Positions 9,499 to 18,991 of a stretch of DNA of 64,000 nucleotides are shown here, one piece after another; position 1 is the first letter of the stretch; every line of letters begins with the position of its first letter. The translations under genes were made by a program, and so were the position numbers. Under the pieces are notes generated by a model, which saw only the letters and a list, made by a program, of their open reading frames with translations, made no database searches and was not told where the DNA came from. The DNA comes from Massilia sp. TS11 (lineage in GTDB: Bacteria > Pseudomonadota > Gammaproteobacteria > Burkholderiales > Burkholderiaceae_D), in assembly GCF_022012445.1 (NCBI RefSeq), contig NZ_JAKLTS010000005.1, positions 248,001-312,000 of the forward strand. Reading direction: 5' to 3'.

Positions 9499-10554
9499 TC
9501 AGCCCGGATGCAGCTGGCGCGCCAGCGCGAGGAAGGCGTCTGGCGTGATATCGGCCAGTTCGACCTGCTGCGCGCGCGGGTAATGGACGAAATTGCGTTC
9601 GATCGATTTCAGATAGGCTGGGTCGTAATGGTCGACCAGCAGCTCACCGACGAGCTGAGCCATCTGGCCGCTGTTGGCGAGCGCATGCCAGGCGTCGATT
9701 TTGGCGCGGCCATGGAGTTTGACCAGGCAATCGAGCTGGCGGTTCAGCGCGGCCGGATCGGCAATGAAATGGCGGTAGTCCTCCATCAGCAGCTGGACGC
9801 GCTTCTCGTGGCTGAGCTGCAGGGAAATCACCGGCGCCTGGCGGATCGCTTCCATTAGCGCATCGGGCACGCGCAGGCTGCCGACCTTCTTGCTTTCCGA
9901 TTCGACGAACACCGGCAGGGCCGGGTCGAAATGGCGCAGCTTATCCCACAGCATGGACTCAAACCATTTCTGCGGCGGCTGGGGCGCGTCCGGCACATTG
10001 CCGAGCACAGAGCCGCGGTGGACGGCGATGCCCTCCAGATCCAGCACCTGGGCGCCGATCGATTCGAGCACGTTCAGCAGGCGGCTCTTGCCGCAGCCGG
10101 TAGTGCCGCACACAGCGCGGAACTGCAGCGGCGGCAGCTGGTCCAAAGCTTGGAGGAGGGCAGTGCGGTAGGCCTTGTAGCCGCCGTCGAGCTGCACCAC
10201 GGGCCAGCCAATGCGGCTGAGCACGGTCGCCATCGAACCGCTGCGGTTGCCGCCACGCCAGCAGTAGATCAGGGGCTTCCAGTCGCGCGGCTTGTCGAGC
10301 AGCTGTTGCTCGATGTGCATGCCGATATTGCGTGCGACCAGGGCCGCACCGATCTTCTTGGCTTCAAACGGGCTTTGCTGCTTGTAGATGGTGCCGACGC
10401 GCGCGCGCTCTTCATTGTCGAGCACGGGCAGGTTGATGGCGCCGGGGATATGGTCCTCGGCAAATTCATCGGGGCTGCGGACGTCGATGATGCTGTCGTA
10501 GCGGTCGAGTTCGGGCAGAACGGCATCGATGCCGAGCAGGAGAGGATATTTCAT
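9499..10554 (-). CDS. mnmH: tRNA 2-selenouridine synthase (MnmH/SelU)
   Basis: A 351-aa enzyme that replaces sulfur by selenium in 2-thiouridine at the wobble position of some tRNAs, through a geranylated intermediate. The N-terminal rhodanese domain (about 8-130) has its catalytic Cys98 in IYCWRGGNRS, matching Cys97 of E. coli. A P-loop domain follows with GTTGCGKS at 150-157. It overlaps tesA by 4 bp (ATGA), so the two are translationally coupled. It needs selenophosphate from SelD, which is not in this window. Confident from the rhodanese plus P-loop architecture. Confidence 0.94.
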   Translation of the reverse strand: MKYPLLLGIDAVLPELDRYDSIIDVRSPDEFAEDHIPGAINLPVLDNEERARVGTIYKQQSPFEAKKIGAALVARNIGMHIEQQLLDKPRDWKPLIYCWRGGNRSGSMATVLSRIGWPVVQLDGGYKAYRTALLQALDQLPPLQFRAVCGTTGCGKSRLLNVLESIGAQVLDLEGIAVHRGSVLGNVPDAPQPPQKWFESMLWDKLRHFDPALPVFVESESKKVGSLRVPDALMEAIRQAPVISLQLSHEKRVQLLMEDYRHFIADPAALNRQLDCLVKLHGRAKIDAWHALANSGQMAQLVGELLVDHYDPAYLKSIERNFVHYPRAQQVELADITPDAFLALARQLHPG

Positions 10555-11177
10555 CGGGTCTTGAGCAGGGCCGCCAGTGGCGGCCAGATGGTATTCAGGA
10601 TCGTCGGGTGGGCCGCGGCCGTCGGGTGGATGCGGTCGGCCTGGAACAGTTCGGGCTTGTCGGCCACGCCTTCCAACATGAAGGGCACGAGGGCGACTTT
10701 CTGCTCGCGCGCCAGCATGCCGTAGGTGTTGAAGAAGCGCTCGGTATAGTCTTTGCCGTAGTTCGGCGGCAGGCGCATGCCGACCAACAGCACCTTGGCC
10801 TTGGCCGCCTTGCTCATGCTGATCATCGTGCGCAGATTGTCTTCGGTGGCCGCCTGCGACAGGCCGCGCAGGCCGTCATTGCCGCCCAATTCGATGATGA
10901 CGACCTCAGGCTGCTTGTCCTTCAGCAGGGCCGGCAGGCGCGTGCGCCCGCCGACGGTGGTCTCGCCGCTGATGCTGGCATTGACGATCTGTATATCAAG
11001 CTTCTGCGCGGCGAGCTTTTTTTCCAATAAGGCCACCCAGCCGGCGCCGCGCACCAAACCATATTCGGCGGACAAACTATCACCCAGCACAAGCAAAGTT
11101 TTTGGTGCAGAATAGGCGCTCGCCGCGAAGGCGCACAGCAGCAGGGCCAGAGCCCATTTCTTAAAAAGCATACGCAT
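10551..11177 (-). CDS. tesA: Periplasmic SGNH hydrolase, TesA-like thioesterase/arylesterase
   Basis: A 208-aa exported GDSL/SGNH esterase. A signal peptide (basic start, hydrophobic LALLLCAFAASAYSA) precedes the mature protein. Block I GDSLS carries the nucleophile Ser34, block III is GGNDGLRG, and block V DRIHPTAAAH supplies the Asp and His. Family members hydrolyse acyl-CoA, lysophospholipids and aryl esters; the natural substrate here is unknown. The first ATG (11177) overlaps the divergent ybbA-like start within GCATGC; a second in-frame ATG at 11171 would give a start without overlap. It is coupled to mnmH downstream. Confidence 0.88.
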   Translation of the reverse strand: MRMLFKKWALALLLCAFAASAYSAPKTLLVLGDSLSAEYGLVRGAGWVALLEKKLAAQKLDIQIVNASISGETTVGGRTRLPALLKDKQPEVVIIELGGNDGLRGLSQAATEDNLRTMISMSKAAKAKVLLVGMRLPPNYGKDYTERFFNTYGMLAREQKVALVPFMLEGVADKPELFQADRIHPTAAAHPTILNTIWPPLAALLKTR

Positions 11178-11895
11178 GCCAGATCATTTCGAAGCGACCG
11201 AAGTCGTGTTGGATTCCCGAGCTACGGGCCAGGTGCCCGCCATTGCCGTCAGCGGCTTGAGCAAGCGCGTGCAGGACGCGAGCGGCGCGCTGACGATTCT
11301 CGATCAGGTCGATTTTACCGTGCAAGCGGCCGAAACGCTTGCCATTGTGGGCGCCTCCGGTTCCGGCAAGTCCACCTTGCTGGGCCTGCTGGCCGGGCTC
11401 GACAGCCCCAGCAGCGGCAAGGTGCTGCTGACCGGCGTCGATCTGTACGCGCTCGATGAAGACGGCCGTGCCGCTTTCCGCAAGGAGAAGCTGGGCTTTG
11501 TGTTTCAGTCCTTCCAGCTGCTGGCGCACCTGACTGCGCTGGAGAATGTGATGCTGCCGCTGGAACTGAAGGGCGACCGCGAGGCGCGCGCCAAGGCCGA
11601 GGCCATGCTGGCGCGCGTGGGCTTGTCCAGCCGCCTGCGCCATTACCCCAAGTTCATGTCGGGTGGCGAGCAGCAGCGCGTGGCGCTGGCGCGCGCCTTT
11701 GTCACGGAACCGCCGCTGCTGTTTGCGGACGAGCCGACCGGCAGCCTGGACGCGGCCACCGGCGAACAGGTGATCGAGCTGATGTTCACGCTCAACCGCG
11801 AGCGCGGCTCGACCCTGGTGCTGGTCACGCACGACCCCTCGATTGCGGCCCGCTGCGGCCGCACCATCACGATCGCGGCCGGGCGCCTGGTTTAG
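11176..11895 (+). CDS. ybbA: ABC transporter ATP-binding protein, YbbA/LolD-like, without visible permease
   Basis: A 239-aa ABC ATPase of the MacB/LolD/YbbA group. Walker A GASGSGKS is at 59-66, the signature MSGGEQ at 161-166, and Walker B LLFADE at 181-186. In E. coli ybbA diverges from tesA and is followed by the permease gene ybbP. The divergence from tesA is kept here, but the next gene is the unrelated, convergent nnrD, whose stop overlaps by 4 bp. The permease is therefore absent from this locus. A ~25-residue N-terminal extension precedes the usual start. No clear Shine-Dalgarno site is seen, so the exact start is uncertain. Confidence 0.85.
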   Translation: MPDHFEATEVVLDSRATGQVPAIAVSGLSKRVQDASGALTILDQVDFTVQAAETLAIVGASGSGKSTLLGLLAGLDSPSSGKVLLTGVDLYALDEDGRAAFRKEKLGFVFQSFQLLAHLTALENVMLPLELKGDREARAKAEAMLARVGLSSRLRHYPKFMSGGEQQRVALARAFVTEPPLLFADEPTGSLDAATGEQVIELMFTLNRERGSTLVLVTHDPSIAARCGRTITIAAGRLV

Positions 11896-13373
11896 GCGCA
11901 CAGGCGGTTCAGCTCGGCACGGATCGCGGCTGGCAGCTCGCCCGCCGTCAGGCCGATCGGGCCGATGCCCTGGGCCACCAGGCGATCGGCCGCCGCGCCA
12001 TGCAGCCACACCGCGCCCAGGGCCGCCGCGCTGCGCGGCCAGCCCTGCGCCAGCAGCGCGCCGATCAGTCCGGCCAGCACATCGCCCGTGCCAGCCGTCG
12101 CCAGCCCCGGGTTCCCGGTCGGATTGATGAACATATCGCCCTCCGGCGTGGCAATGACCGTCCCCGAGCCCTTGAGCACGACCACCGCATTCAGGCGGCC
12201 GGCCAGTTCGCTGGCGGCTGACAGCCGGTCCTGCTGGACCACGGCGGCCGTCATGCCGAGCAGGCGCGCGGCCTCGAGCGGATGCGGGGTCAGTACCGGC
12301 TGCTCATGGCGGTGCATCAGCGCATGGCGCAGGCCCTCGTCATGGGCGATCAGGTTCAGGCCGTCGGCATCGAGCACGAGCGGGCTGAAGGCATCGATGG
12401 CGCGTTGCAGGAAATGGCGCGCGGCCTTGCCATCGCCCATGCCCGGACCCGCCACGACCACGGCCTGGTTGAATTCCACGTGTTCGGCGCTGCGGTACAT
12501 GACTTCCGGCTGCACCGGGTCGAGCGCCAGCGCCGGGTCGATGGCGGCCACATACACGCGGCCGGCGCCGGCCAGCAGGGCCGTGCGCGCCGCCAGCACG
12601 GGCGCCCCGCACATGCCCGACGCGCCGCCGAGAATGGCGACATTGCCGTAGGACCCCTTGTGGCCGCTGTGCGAGCGCGGCTGGCAATAGGCGGCAAAGG
12701 CGCTCGGGTCGAGCAGATGCAGGCGCGTGTCCGGCGTGCTCAGTCCAAGCGTGGCGAGCGTGACCTGACCCGCGTGTTCGCGCCCATCGGCCGTGTGCAG
12801 GCCCGGCTTGTCGCCGATGTAGGTGACGGTATGGGTCGCACGGATGGCCACGCCCTGGCCGCCGACCACACCGCCGGTATCTGCGTCGAGGCCGCTGGGG
12901 GTGTCGAGGGCCAGCACTTTGCCGCCGCGTGCGTTGACGGCCCGCACCAGCGACTTGAATTCGCCCGCCAGTTCGCGCGCGAGGCCGATGCCAAACAGAC
13001 CATCCACGATCAGGTCGGCCTCGGGCAGTTGATCGTCGATCAAGGTGATGAAGCGGGCTGTGCTGGCCTGAGCGCGCGCCAGTGCCGCTTGCGCCTCGGC
13101 GGAGGGCGCGGCCCGGCCCGGGAAATGGGCCACCAGCACGGCCACCCCGGCGTCGGCCAGATTGGCCGCCACCTCGAGTGCATCGCCGCCGTTATTGCCG
13201 GGCCCAGCCAGAATCAGGGCGCGGCGCAGGCCGCCCGACCCCAAAATGGACAAGGCGACATCGGAGGCGGCGCGGCCGGCCTCGCGCATCAGGCTGCCTG
13301 GCGCCACCTCGGCAAATGCAGCCTGTTCAAGCTTTCGGATTTCAGCAACGGAATACAGCGGCCTCATACGCAT
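11892..13373 (-). CDS. nnr: Bifunctional NAD(P)HX epimerase / ADP-dependent dehydratase
   Basis: A metabolite-repair enzyme that restores hydrated NADH/NADPH. The N-terminal YjeF_N epimerase domain (about 1-210) contains LAGPGNNGGDAL. The C-terminal ribokinase-like dehydratase domain (about 230-485) ends with GNPGLATAGTGDVLAG, the ADP/phosphate-binding segment. The reading frame opens at 13373, giving 493 aa, but AAAGG on the minus strand sits 6 bases before the second ATG at 13367, so MRPLYS is the likelier start (491 aa). It meets the ABC gene tail to tail with a 4-bp overlap. Confidence 0.94.
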   Translation of the reverse strand: MRMRPLYSVAEIRKLEQAAFAEVAPGSLMREAGRAASDVALSILGSGGLRRALILAGPGNNGGDALEVAANLADAGVAVLVAHFPGRAAPSAEAQAALARAQASTARFITLIDDQLPEADLIVDGLFGIGLARELAGEFKSLVRAVNARGGKVLALDTPSGLDADTGGVVGGQGVAIRATHTVTYIGDKPGLHTADGREHAGQVTLATLGLSTPDTRLHLLDPSAFAAYCQPRSHSGHKGSYGNVAILGGASGMCGAPVLAARTALLAGAGRVYVAAIDPALALDPVQPEVMYRSAEHVEFNQAVVVAGPGMGDGKAARHFLQRAIDAFSPLVLDADGLNLIAHDEGLRHALMHRHEQPVLTPHPLEAARLLGMTAAVVQQDRLSAASELAGRLNAVVVLKGSGTVIATPEGDMFINPTGNPGLATAGTGDVLAGLIGALLAQGWPRSAAALGAVWLHGAAADRLVAQGIGPIGLTAGELPAAIRAELNRLCA

Positions 13374-13453
13374 CCTTTCGTGATGATGAGATTGTGCCAG
13401 CTTCCGAGGCAGTACAATAGCCGCCAGCTAACAACAACATGGAGCAGGCTGGC

Positions 13454-16400
13454 ATGGATTGGCAATTCTGGATCGATCGCGGCGGTACGTTCACCGACAT
13501 TGTGGCGCGCAAACCGGACGGCAGTCTGGTCACCCATAAGCTGCTGTCCGAAAATCCGGAGCAATACCGCGACGCCGCCGTCGCCGGCATCCGCCACCTG
13601 CTCGGCGGCACGATCAGCGCCGGGCAGATCGAGGCCGTGAAGATGGGCACCACCGTCGCCACCAATGCCCTGCTCGAACGCAAGGGCGAGCCGACGCTGC
13701 TGGCCATCACCCGAGGTTTCCGCGACGCCCTGCGCATCGCGTACCAGAACCGCCCGCGCATTTTCGACCGCCACATCGCGCTACCGGAACTCCTGTACCG
13801 CGACGTGGCCGAAATCGACGAACGCATGGGCGCGCACGGTGAGGTTGTGACGCCGCTGGACGAGGCCGCCGCACGCGCGGACCTCGAGCAAGCCTTTGCG
13901 CGCGGCTATCGCGCCCTGGCCATCGTCTTCATGCACGGCTACCGTTACCACGCGCACGAGCAAGCCGTGGCGCGCATCGCCCGCGAGATCGGCTATACCC
14001 AGGTGTCGGTCTCGCATGAAGTGAGCCCGATGATGAAGCTGGTGGCGCGCGGCGACACCACCGTGGTCGACGCCTATCTGTCGCCGATTCTGCGCCGTTA
14101 CGTCGATCAAGTCGCGTCCGAGCTGCCAGGCGTGAACCTGCAGTTCATGCAGTCCAACGGCGGGCTGACCAATGCGCGCACCTTCCAGGGCAAGGACTCG
14201 ATTCTGTCCGGCCCCGCGGGCGGCATCGTCGGCATGGTGCGTTCCAGCCAGTTGGCTGGTTTCGACAAGGTCATCGGTTTCGACATGGGCGGCACCTCGA
14301 CCGACGTCTCCCATTTCTCGGGCGAATTCGAGCGCGTGTTCGAGACCCAGGTGGCAGGCGTGCGCATGCGCGCCCCGATGATGAGCATCCACACCGTCGC
14401 CGCGGGCGGCGGTTCGATCCTGCATTTCGACGGCAGCCGCTACCGCGTCGGCCCCGACAGCGCCGGCGCCAATCCCGGCCCGGCCGGATACCGGCGCGGC
14501 GGCCCCCTAGCCGTCACCGACTGCAACATCATGCTCGGCAAGATTCAGCCCGCGCATTTCCCTCAGGTATTCGGGCCGGATGCCAGCCAGCCGCTCGACG
14601 CCGACATCGTGCGCGCGCGCTTCACCGCCATGGCCGAGGAGATCGGCCGCGCGACCGGCAAAACGCCGACGCCCGAGCATGTGGCCGAGGGTTTCATCGA
14701 CATCGCCGTTGGCAATATGGCGAATGCGATCAAGCAGATTTCCGTGCAGCGTGGTCACGATGTGACCGAGTACACGCTGACCAGTTTTGGCGGAGCCGGC
14801 GGGCAGCATGCCTGTCTGGTGGCCGACGCGCTCGGCATGAAGACCGTGTTCGTGCACGCGCTGGCCGGCGTGCTGTCGGCCTATGGCATGGGGCTGGCCG
14901 ACCAGACCGCCATGCGCGAAGCCGCCGTCGAAATCCGTCTGATGGACATGGCGCCCGCCGACCTGTCCGCGCGCCTCGCGCAGCTGGCCGAACGCACACG
15001 CCAGGAATTGCTCGAGCAGGGCGTCGCGCCCGAACGTATCCGCCTGATCCGCCGCGTGCACCTGCGTTACGAAGGCACCGATTCCGCCCTGATCGTGCTG
15101 CACGGCGACACTGCCGCCATGCAGGCCCAGTTCGAGACCGCCTACAAAAAGCGCTTCAGTTTCCTGATGCCGCAGCGCGGGCTCGTGGTCGAGGCTGTGT
15201 CGGTGGAAGCGATCGGCGCCTCCGACGCGCCGGCCGAAGTGACGCCCGTGCAGGCCGAGCGCGCGGGCAAGGCCGCGCCCGACGAGCAGGTGCGGATGTA
15301 CAGCGGCGGCGCCTGGCACAGCACGGCCCTGTACAAGCGCGCCGGGCTGCGCGTGGGCGACCGCCTGCCCGGACCCGCCATCATCGCCGAAGACAATGCC
15401 ACCACGGTGGTCGAGCCCGGCTGGGAGGCCGAGATCACGCCGGCCAACCATATCGTCATGCGGCGCGTGCAGCCGCTGCCGGCACGGCGCGCGATTGGCA
15501 CCACGGCCGATCCGGTCATGCTCGAGATCTTCAACAACCTGTTCATGTCGATCGCCGAGCAGATGGGCCTGCGCCTGCAGAACACCGCCTACTCGGTCAA
15601 CATCAAAGAACGCCTCGATTTCAGCTGCGCGATTTTCGACGCCGCCGGCCAGTTGATCGCCAACGCGCCGCACATGCCCGTGCACCTGGGCTCGATGGGC
15701 GAGTCGATCAAGACCGTGATGCGCGAGAACGGCGGCCAGATGCGCGCGGGCGACGTGTTCATGCTGAACGATCCCTACAACGGCGGCACCCATCTGCCCG
15801 ACGTGACCGTGATCACCCCCGTGTTCGACGCCGCCGGGCAGGAGATTCTGTTCTACGTCGGCTCGCGCGGGCACCATGCCGATATCGGCGGCACCACGCC
15901 CGGCTCGATGCCGCCCGACTCCGTCACGATCGAGGAGGAGGGCGTGCTGATCAATAACTTCAAGCTCGTCGATGGTGCCAGCGGCCAGCTGCGCGACGCC
16001 GAGACGCGCGCGCTGCTGGGCGGCGCCCGCTACCCGGCGCGCAATATCGATCAGAACATGGCCGACCTGCGCGCGCAAATCGCCGCCAACCAGAAGGGCG
16101 TGGACGAGCTGCACAAGATGGTGGCGCACTTCGGCCTCGACGTTGTGCAGGCGTATATGCGCCACGTGCAGGACAATGCCGAGGAGGCCGTGCGGCGCGT
16201 GATCACCGCGCTGAAGGACGGCGCCTACACCTACGAGCTGGACAATGGCGCGCGCATCCAGGTGGCGATCCGCGTCAACCACGCCGAGCGCAGTGCCGAG
16301 ATCGATTTCAGCGGCACCTCGGCCCAGCAGCAGAACAACTTCAATGCACCGTCGGCCGTGTGCATGGCGGCCGTGTTGTACGTGTTCCGCACCCTGGTCG

Positions 16401-17044
16401 ACGACGAGATCCCGCTCAACGCCGGCTGCCTGAAGCCGCTGAAGGTGAATATTCCCAAAGGCTCGATGCTCAATCCGAGCTACCCGGCGTCCGTGGTGTC
16501 GGGCAACGTCGAGACCTCGACCTGCATCACCAACGCGCTGTACGGAGCGCTGGGCGTGCTGGCCGGTTCCCAAGGGACGATGAACAACTTCACCTTTGGC
16601 AACGCCACCTACCAGTACTACGAGACGATTTCGGGCGGCTCCGGCGCGGGCGAGGGATTCGACGGCACCGACGTCGTGCAAACGAATATGACCAACTCCC
16701 GTTTGACCGATCCCGAGATCCTCGAGTTCCGCTTCCCGGTGCGCTTGGAGAGCTACGCGATCCGGGCGAATTCGGGCGGCGCCGGGCGCTGGCATGGCGG
16801 CAATGGCGGCATCCGCAAAGTGCGCTTCCTCGAAGCGATGACGGCCGCCATCCTCAGCAACAACCGCCTGCATGCGCCCTTCGGCATGGCGGGCGGCGCT
16901 CCAGGCAGCTGTGGCCGCAACTACGTGATCCGCGCCGACGGGCGCGAAGAAGCGCTCGGCCACATCGGCAAGACCGACATGGCCCCGGGCGACACCTTCG
17001 TCATCGAAACCCCAGGTGGCGGCGGCTACGGCCCTGCCTCCTAG
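13454..17044 (+). CDS. 5-oxoprolinase / hydantoinase, fused A and B subunits
   Basis: A 1196-aa ATP-dependent amidohydrolase of the OPLAH/HyuA-HyuB family, predicted to open 5-oxoproline to glutamate or a related lactam or hydantoin. The HyuA half (about 1-690) begins [13 protein letters not shown], the phosphate-binding motif of the actin-like fold, and contains [12 protein letters not shown]. The HyuB half (about 695-1195) shows [16 protein letters not shown] and ends in a glycine-rich PGGGGYG. Some bacteria encode the halves separately; here they are one chain as in eukaryotic OPLAH. GGAG at 13441-13444 supports ATG 13454 over the in-frame ATG at 13439. It diverges from nnr with an 86-bp gap. 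Confidence 0.9.
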   Translation: MDWQFWIDRGGTFTDIVARKPDGSLVTHKLLSENPEQYRDAAVAGIRHLLGGTISAGQIEAVKMGTTVATNALLERKGEPTLLAITRGFRDALRIAYQNRPRIFDRHIALPELLYRDVAEIDERMGAHGEVVTPLDEAAARADLEQAFARGYRALAIVFMHGYRYHAHEQAVARIAREIGYTQVSVSHEVSPMMKLVARGDTTVVDAYLSPILRRYVDQVASELPGVNLQFMQSNGGLTNARTFQGKDSILSGPAGGIVGMVRSSQLAGFDKVIGFDMGGTSTDVSHFSGEFERVFETQVAGVRMRAPMMSIHTVAAGGGSILHFDGSRYRVGPDSAGANPGPAGYRRGGPLAVTDCNIMLGKIQPAHFPQVFGPDASQPLDADIVRARFTAMAEEIGRATGKTPTPEHVAEGFIDIAVGNMANAIKQISVQRGHDVTEYTLTSFGGAGGQHACLVADALGMKTVFVHALAGVLSAYGMGLADQTAMREAAVEIRLMDMAPADLSARLAQLAERTRQELLEQGVAPERIRLIRRVHLRYEGTDSALIVLHGDTAAMQAQFETAYKKRFSFLMPQRGLVVEAVSVEAIGASDAPAEVTPVQAERAGKAAPDEQVRMYSGGAWHSTALYKRAGLRVGDRLPGPAIIAEDNATTVVEPGWEAEITPANHIVMRRVQPLPARRAIGTTADPVMLEIFNNLFMSIAEQMGLRLQNTAYSVNIKERLDFSCAIFDAAGQLIANAPHMPVHLGSMGESIKTVMRENGGQMRAGDVFMLNDPYNGGTHLPDVTVITPVFDAAGQEILFYVGSRGHHADIGGTTPGSMPPDSVTIEEEGVLINNFKLVDGASGQLRDAETRALLGGARYPARNIDQNMADLRAQIAANQKGVDELHKMVAHFGLDVVQAYMRHVQDNAEEAVRRVITALKDGAYTYELDNGARIQVAIRVNHAERSAEIDFSGTSAQQQNNFNAPSAVCMAAVLYVFRTLVDDEIPLNAGCLKPLKVNIPKGSMLNPSYPASVVSGNVETSTCITNALYGALGVLAGSQGTMNNFTFGNATYQYYETISGGSGAGEGFDGTDVVQTNMTNSRLTDPEILEFRFPVRLESYAIRANSGGAGRWHGGNGGIRKVRFLEAMTAAILSNNRLHAPFGMAGGAPGSCGRNYVIRADGREEALGHIGKTDMAPGDTFVIETPGGGGYGPAS

Positions 17045-17107
17045 AAAAATCGGGGTCAGACCCCATTTATCTCACAAGAAAATCGGGGTCTGACCCCGAT
17101 TTTTCTT
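17043..17107. repeat. REP-like doublet, copy A
   Basis: Two 13-bp palindromes, GGGGTCAGACCCC (17052-17064) and GGGGTCTGACCCC (17085-17097), start exactly 33 bp apart and are flanked by AAAATC/GATTTT arms, so the whole element is an inverted repeat of ~30-bp arms. It lies between convergent genes just after the 5-oxoprolinase stop and may also act as a terminator. The same doublet recurs at 35.6 and 52.9 kb. Confidence 0.85.
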
Positions 17108-17180
17108 TGAGCTAAGGTTTTGGCCTTAACCGCCATTTTCGACCGGCGGCTGGGTGTCCGCCGCCACAAGCCTTTCCCCG

Positions 17181-17213
17181 CAGATAAATTGGGGTCTGAC
17201 CCCGATTTGTTTG
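17181..17213. repeat. REP-like solo unit
   Basis: A single GGGGTCTGACCCC (17191-17203) with left flank CAGATAAATT and right flank CGATTTGTTTGGG, matching the flanks of the doublets. No partner lies 33 bp upstream, so this is a half element next to copy A. Confidence 0.75.
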
Positions 17214-17220
17214 GGCGGCA

Positions 17221-18939
17221 CTATTTGGGGTAGGTGGCGGCCACGCTGGGGTCTTGCTTTTGGGCTTGGCGCAGGTCCTCGTCGCCGTTTTGGCCTTGCT
17301 GGCGTTTGGCCAGGGCGAGGCCGTATCGGGCGCCGGCGGCGTCGGGGCGCAGCTTGAGCACGGCTTCGAACTGGCGCTGCGCTTCCGCCGGGCGCTTGAG
17401 CTGCAGCAGCAGGCGGCCGCTGGCCTCGGCCAGGCGCGCTTCGGCGTCGGGCGCAGCGCTGCGGCCCGTCTCCAAGGCGCGCAGCGCGAGCGTGGGTTCG
17501 TTCAGGCCTTGGTACAGCTGGGCCGCGGCCAGGTAGGTCTGGCCTTCCTTGGGCCAGGCTTCGAGCAACATCGCCCCTTGTGCGACGGCCTTGGCGGGAT
17601 CGCCCTTGGCCTGCCACACGCGCGAACGGATCGCGTAGGCCGCATAGTTGCGGCTGTCCTGGGCGATGGCGGCGTCGGCGTCCGTCAGCGCATTATCGAG
17701 ATCGTGCTTACTCTCGTAGGCAAGCGCGCGCCACAGGCGGCAGTCGGTACACTCGGAACTGCGGCTGATTGCGTCGCTCAGGCCGCTAATAGCGGCGTCG
17801 AACTTGCCGGCCTGGTAGTCGATGCGGGCGCGCACGAGGGCGATGCCGGGCTCGTTCGGGTCGAGCGCCTTGGCGCGCTGGAGATCGCGCTCGGTGCCGG
17901 CCTGGTCGCCGCCTTCAAAGCGGGCGAGGGCGCGTGCAGCCGGAATGCGCGCTTGCTGCGGCGCGAGCTGTTCGGCCTGGTCGTAGGCCTGGATCGCGGC
18001 GGGAATGTCGCGCGCGGCCATGGCCTGGCGTGCCTGGAAAATCTTCTCTTCGAGCGGGTCGCGCAGCGGCCGGGTGGCCTCGGCGCTGGCCACGGGCGCG
18101 CGCGGGCGCACCGGTGCCTTCCACTTGTTGTAGGCCATGCCGAGCACGACCATCAGCGCGGTGCCGCCGATCAGCAGATGGGGCAGGCGGCGGAACGGAT
18201 CGCGTGCCTTGGCTTCGCGCGCGCGCGTGCTGGCCGCCTCGGAATGGCGCCACTCGTGCTGGGGAACAAGGGCGCCGGCCTCGCGCCACATGGCGATCGC
18301 CTGGGGACCGACCAGCACGTGCATGAGATTCGGAAAGCGCTCGAGCAGACTGTTCAGAAACGGCAGGTCGCTCAGGACTTCGGCCCGCGTCGGCACCTCG
18401 CCCGTGCGCAGGCGCTGGCACAGGCGTTTGGTTTCGAGATGGTCGGCGTAGTTCTGGCGTCCGAAGGGAATGCTTTCGTCAAGCGCGGCGTCGATGCGTT
18501 GGCCGGGCGCGCCCATGGCCAGCAGGCGGCGCCGGTCCTTCATCCAGCGGAAGCTGTGCTGGGCTGCTTCGAAAAGTTGCTCGTTGCCGGGCCGCCAGCC
18601 AGCGGCCAGGTGGCGGGCGATGTCCTGCTCGAAACCGGCCTGGGCCTCGGCTGTCTGCATGTCGGGCTCGGCCAGCACGGTGGCCAGCGCATCGCGCCAG
18701 GGCGCCACGCTGCGTTGATCGGCATACGGCAGCAAGGCCGCGCTCGCATGCAGAAAACGGGTGAACGGACTGCCTTCGCGCCCGAGCCAGGCGCGCGCGA
18801 ACGCGAGGTCGGCGTCGAGGATATGTATGGCTTCGGGCTGGGTTGCAAGGCGCTCGCGTTGCTGGGCGGCGGCGGCCTCAACGCTGTTGATATCGGCAGT
18901 GCCTGGCAAGCCCAGGCGGGTGAAGATGGTCTCGCTCAT
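17221..18939 (-). CDS. TPR-repeat protein with one membrane segment, function unknown
   Basis: A 572-aa protein I cannot name. The N-terminal ~265 residues are helical and contain no motif I recognise. One transmembrane segment (about 279-296, LIGGTALMVVLGMAYN) follows. From about residue 310 come tetratricopeptide repeats (for example AIQAYDQAEQLAPQQA and spaced A-L-x-x-x-P units) running to the C-terminus at ATYPK. This arrangement suggests a scaffold or assembly factor anchored in the inner membrane. It follows the receiver-TPR gene on the same strand after a 52-bp gap and may be cotranscribed with it. REP-like repeats lie downstream. Confidence 0.7.
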   Translation of the reverse strand: MSETIFTRLGLPGTADINSVEAAAAQQRERLATQPEAIHILDADLAFARAWLGREGSPFTRFLHASAALLPYADQRSVAPWRDALATVLAEPDMQTAEAQAGFEQDIARHLAAGWRPGNEQLFEAAQHSFRWMKDRRRLLAMGAPGQRIDAALDESIPFGRQNYADHLETKRLCQRLRTGEVPTRAEVLSDLPFLNSLLERFPNLMHVLVGPQAIAMWREAGALVPQHEWRHSEAASTRAREAKARDPFRRLPHLLIGGTALMVVLGMAYNKWKAPVRPRAPVASAEATRPLRDPLEEKIFQARQAMAARDIPAAIQAYDQAEQLAPQQARIPAARALARFEGGDQAGTERDLQRAKALDPNEPGIALVRARIDYQAGKFDAAISGLSDAISRSSECTDCRLWRALAYESKHDLDNALTDADAAIAQDSRNYAAYAIRSRVWQAKGDPAKAVAQGAMLLEAWPKEGQTYLAAAQLYQGLNEPTLALRALETGRSAAPDAEARLAEASGRLLLQLKRPAEAQRQFEAVLKLRPDAAGARYGLALAKRQQGQNGDEDLRQAQKQDPSVAATYPK

Positions 18940-18991
18940 TGGCTGACGGCTATCCTGCGGAAAGCCGCCATCCTAGCAGGAAAAGATTGCT

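Noticed and set aside
14507..16963. Long minus-strand open frame (818 codons) inside the 5-oxoprolinase gene
   Set aside because: Same antisense effect of biased codons; no recognisable domains or ribosome site.
17043..17213. Three palindromes in 170 bp as a mini CRISPR array
   Set aside because: Units are self-complementary and alternate in orientation, spacing is short, no cas genes; the same units recur singly elsewhere as REP-like elements.
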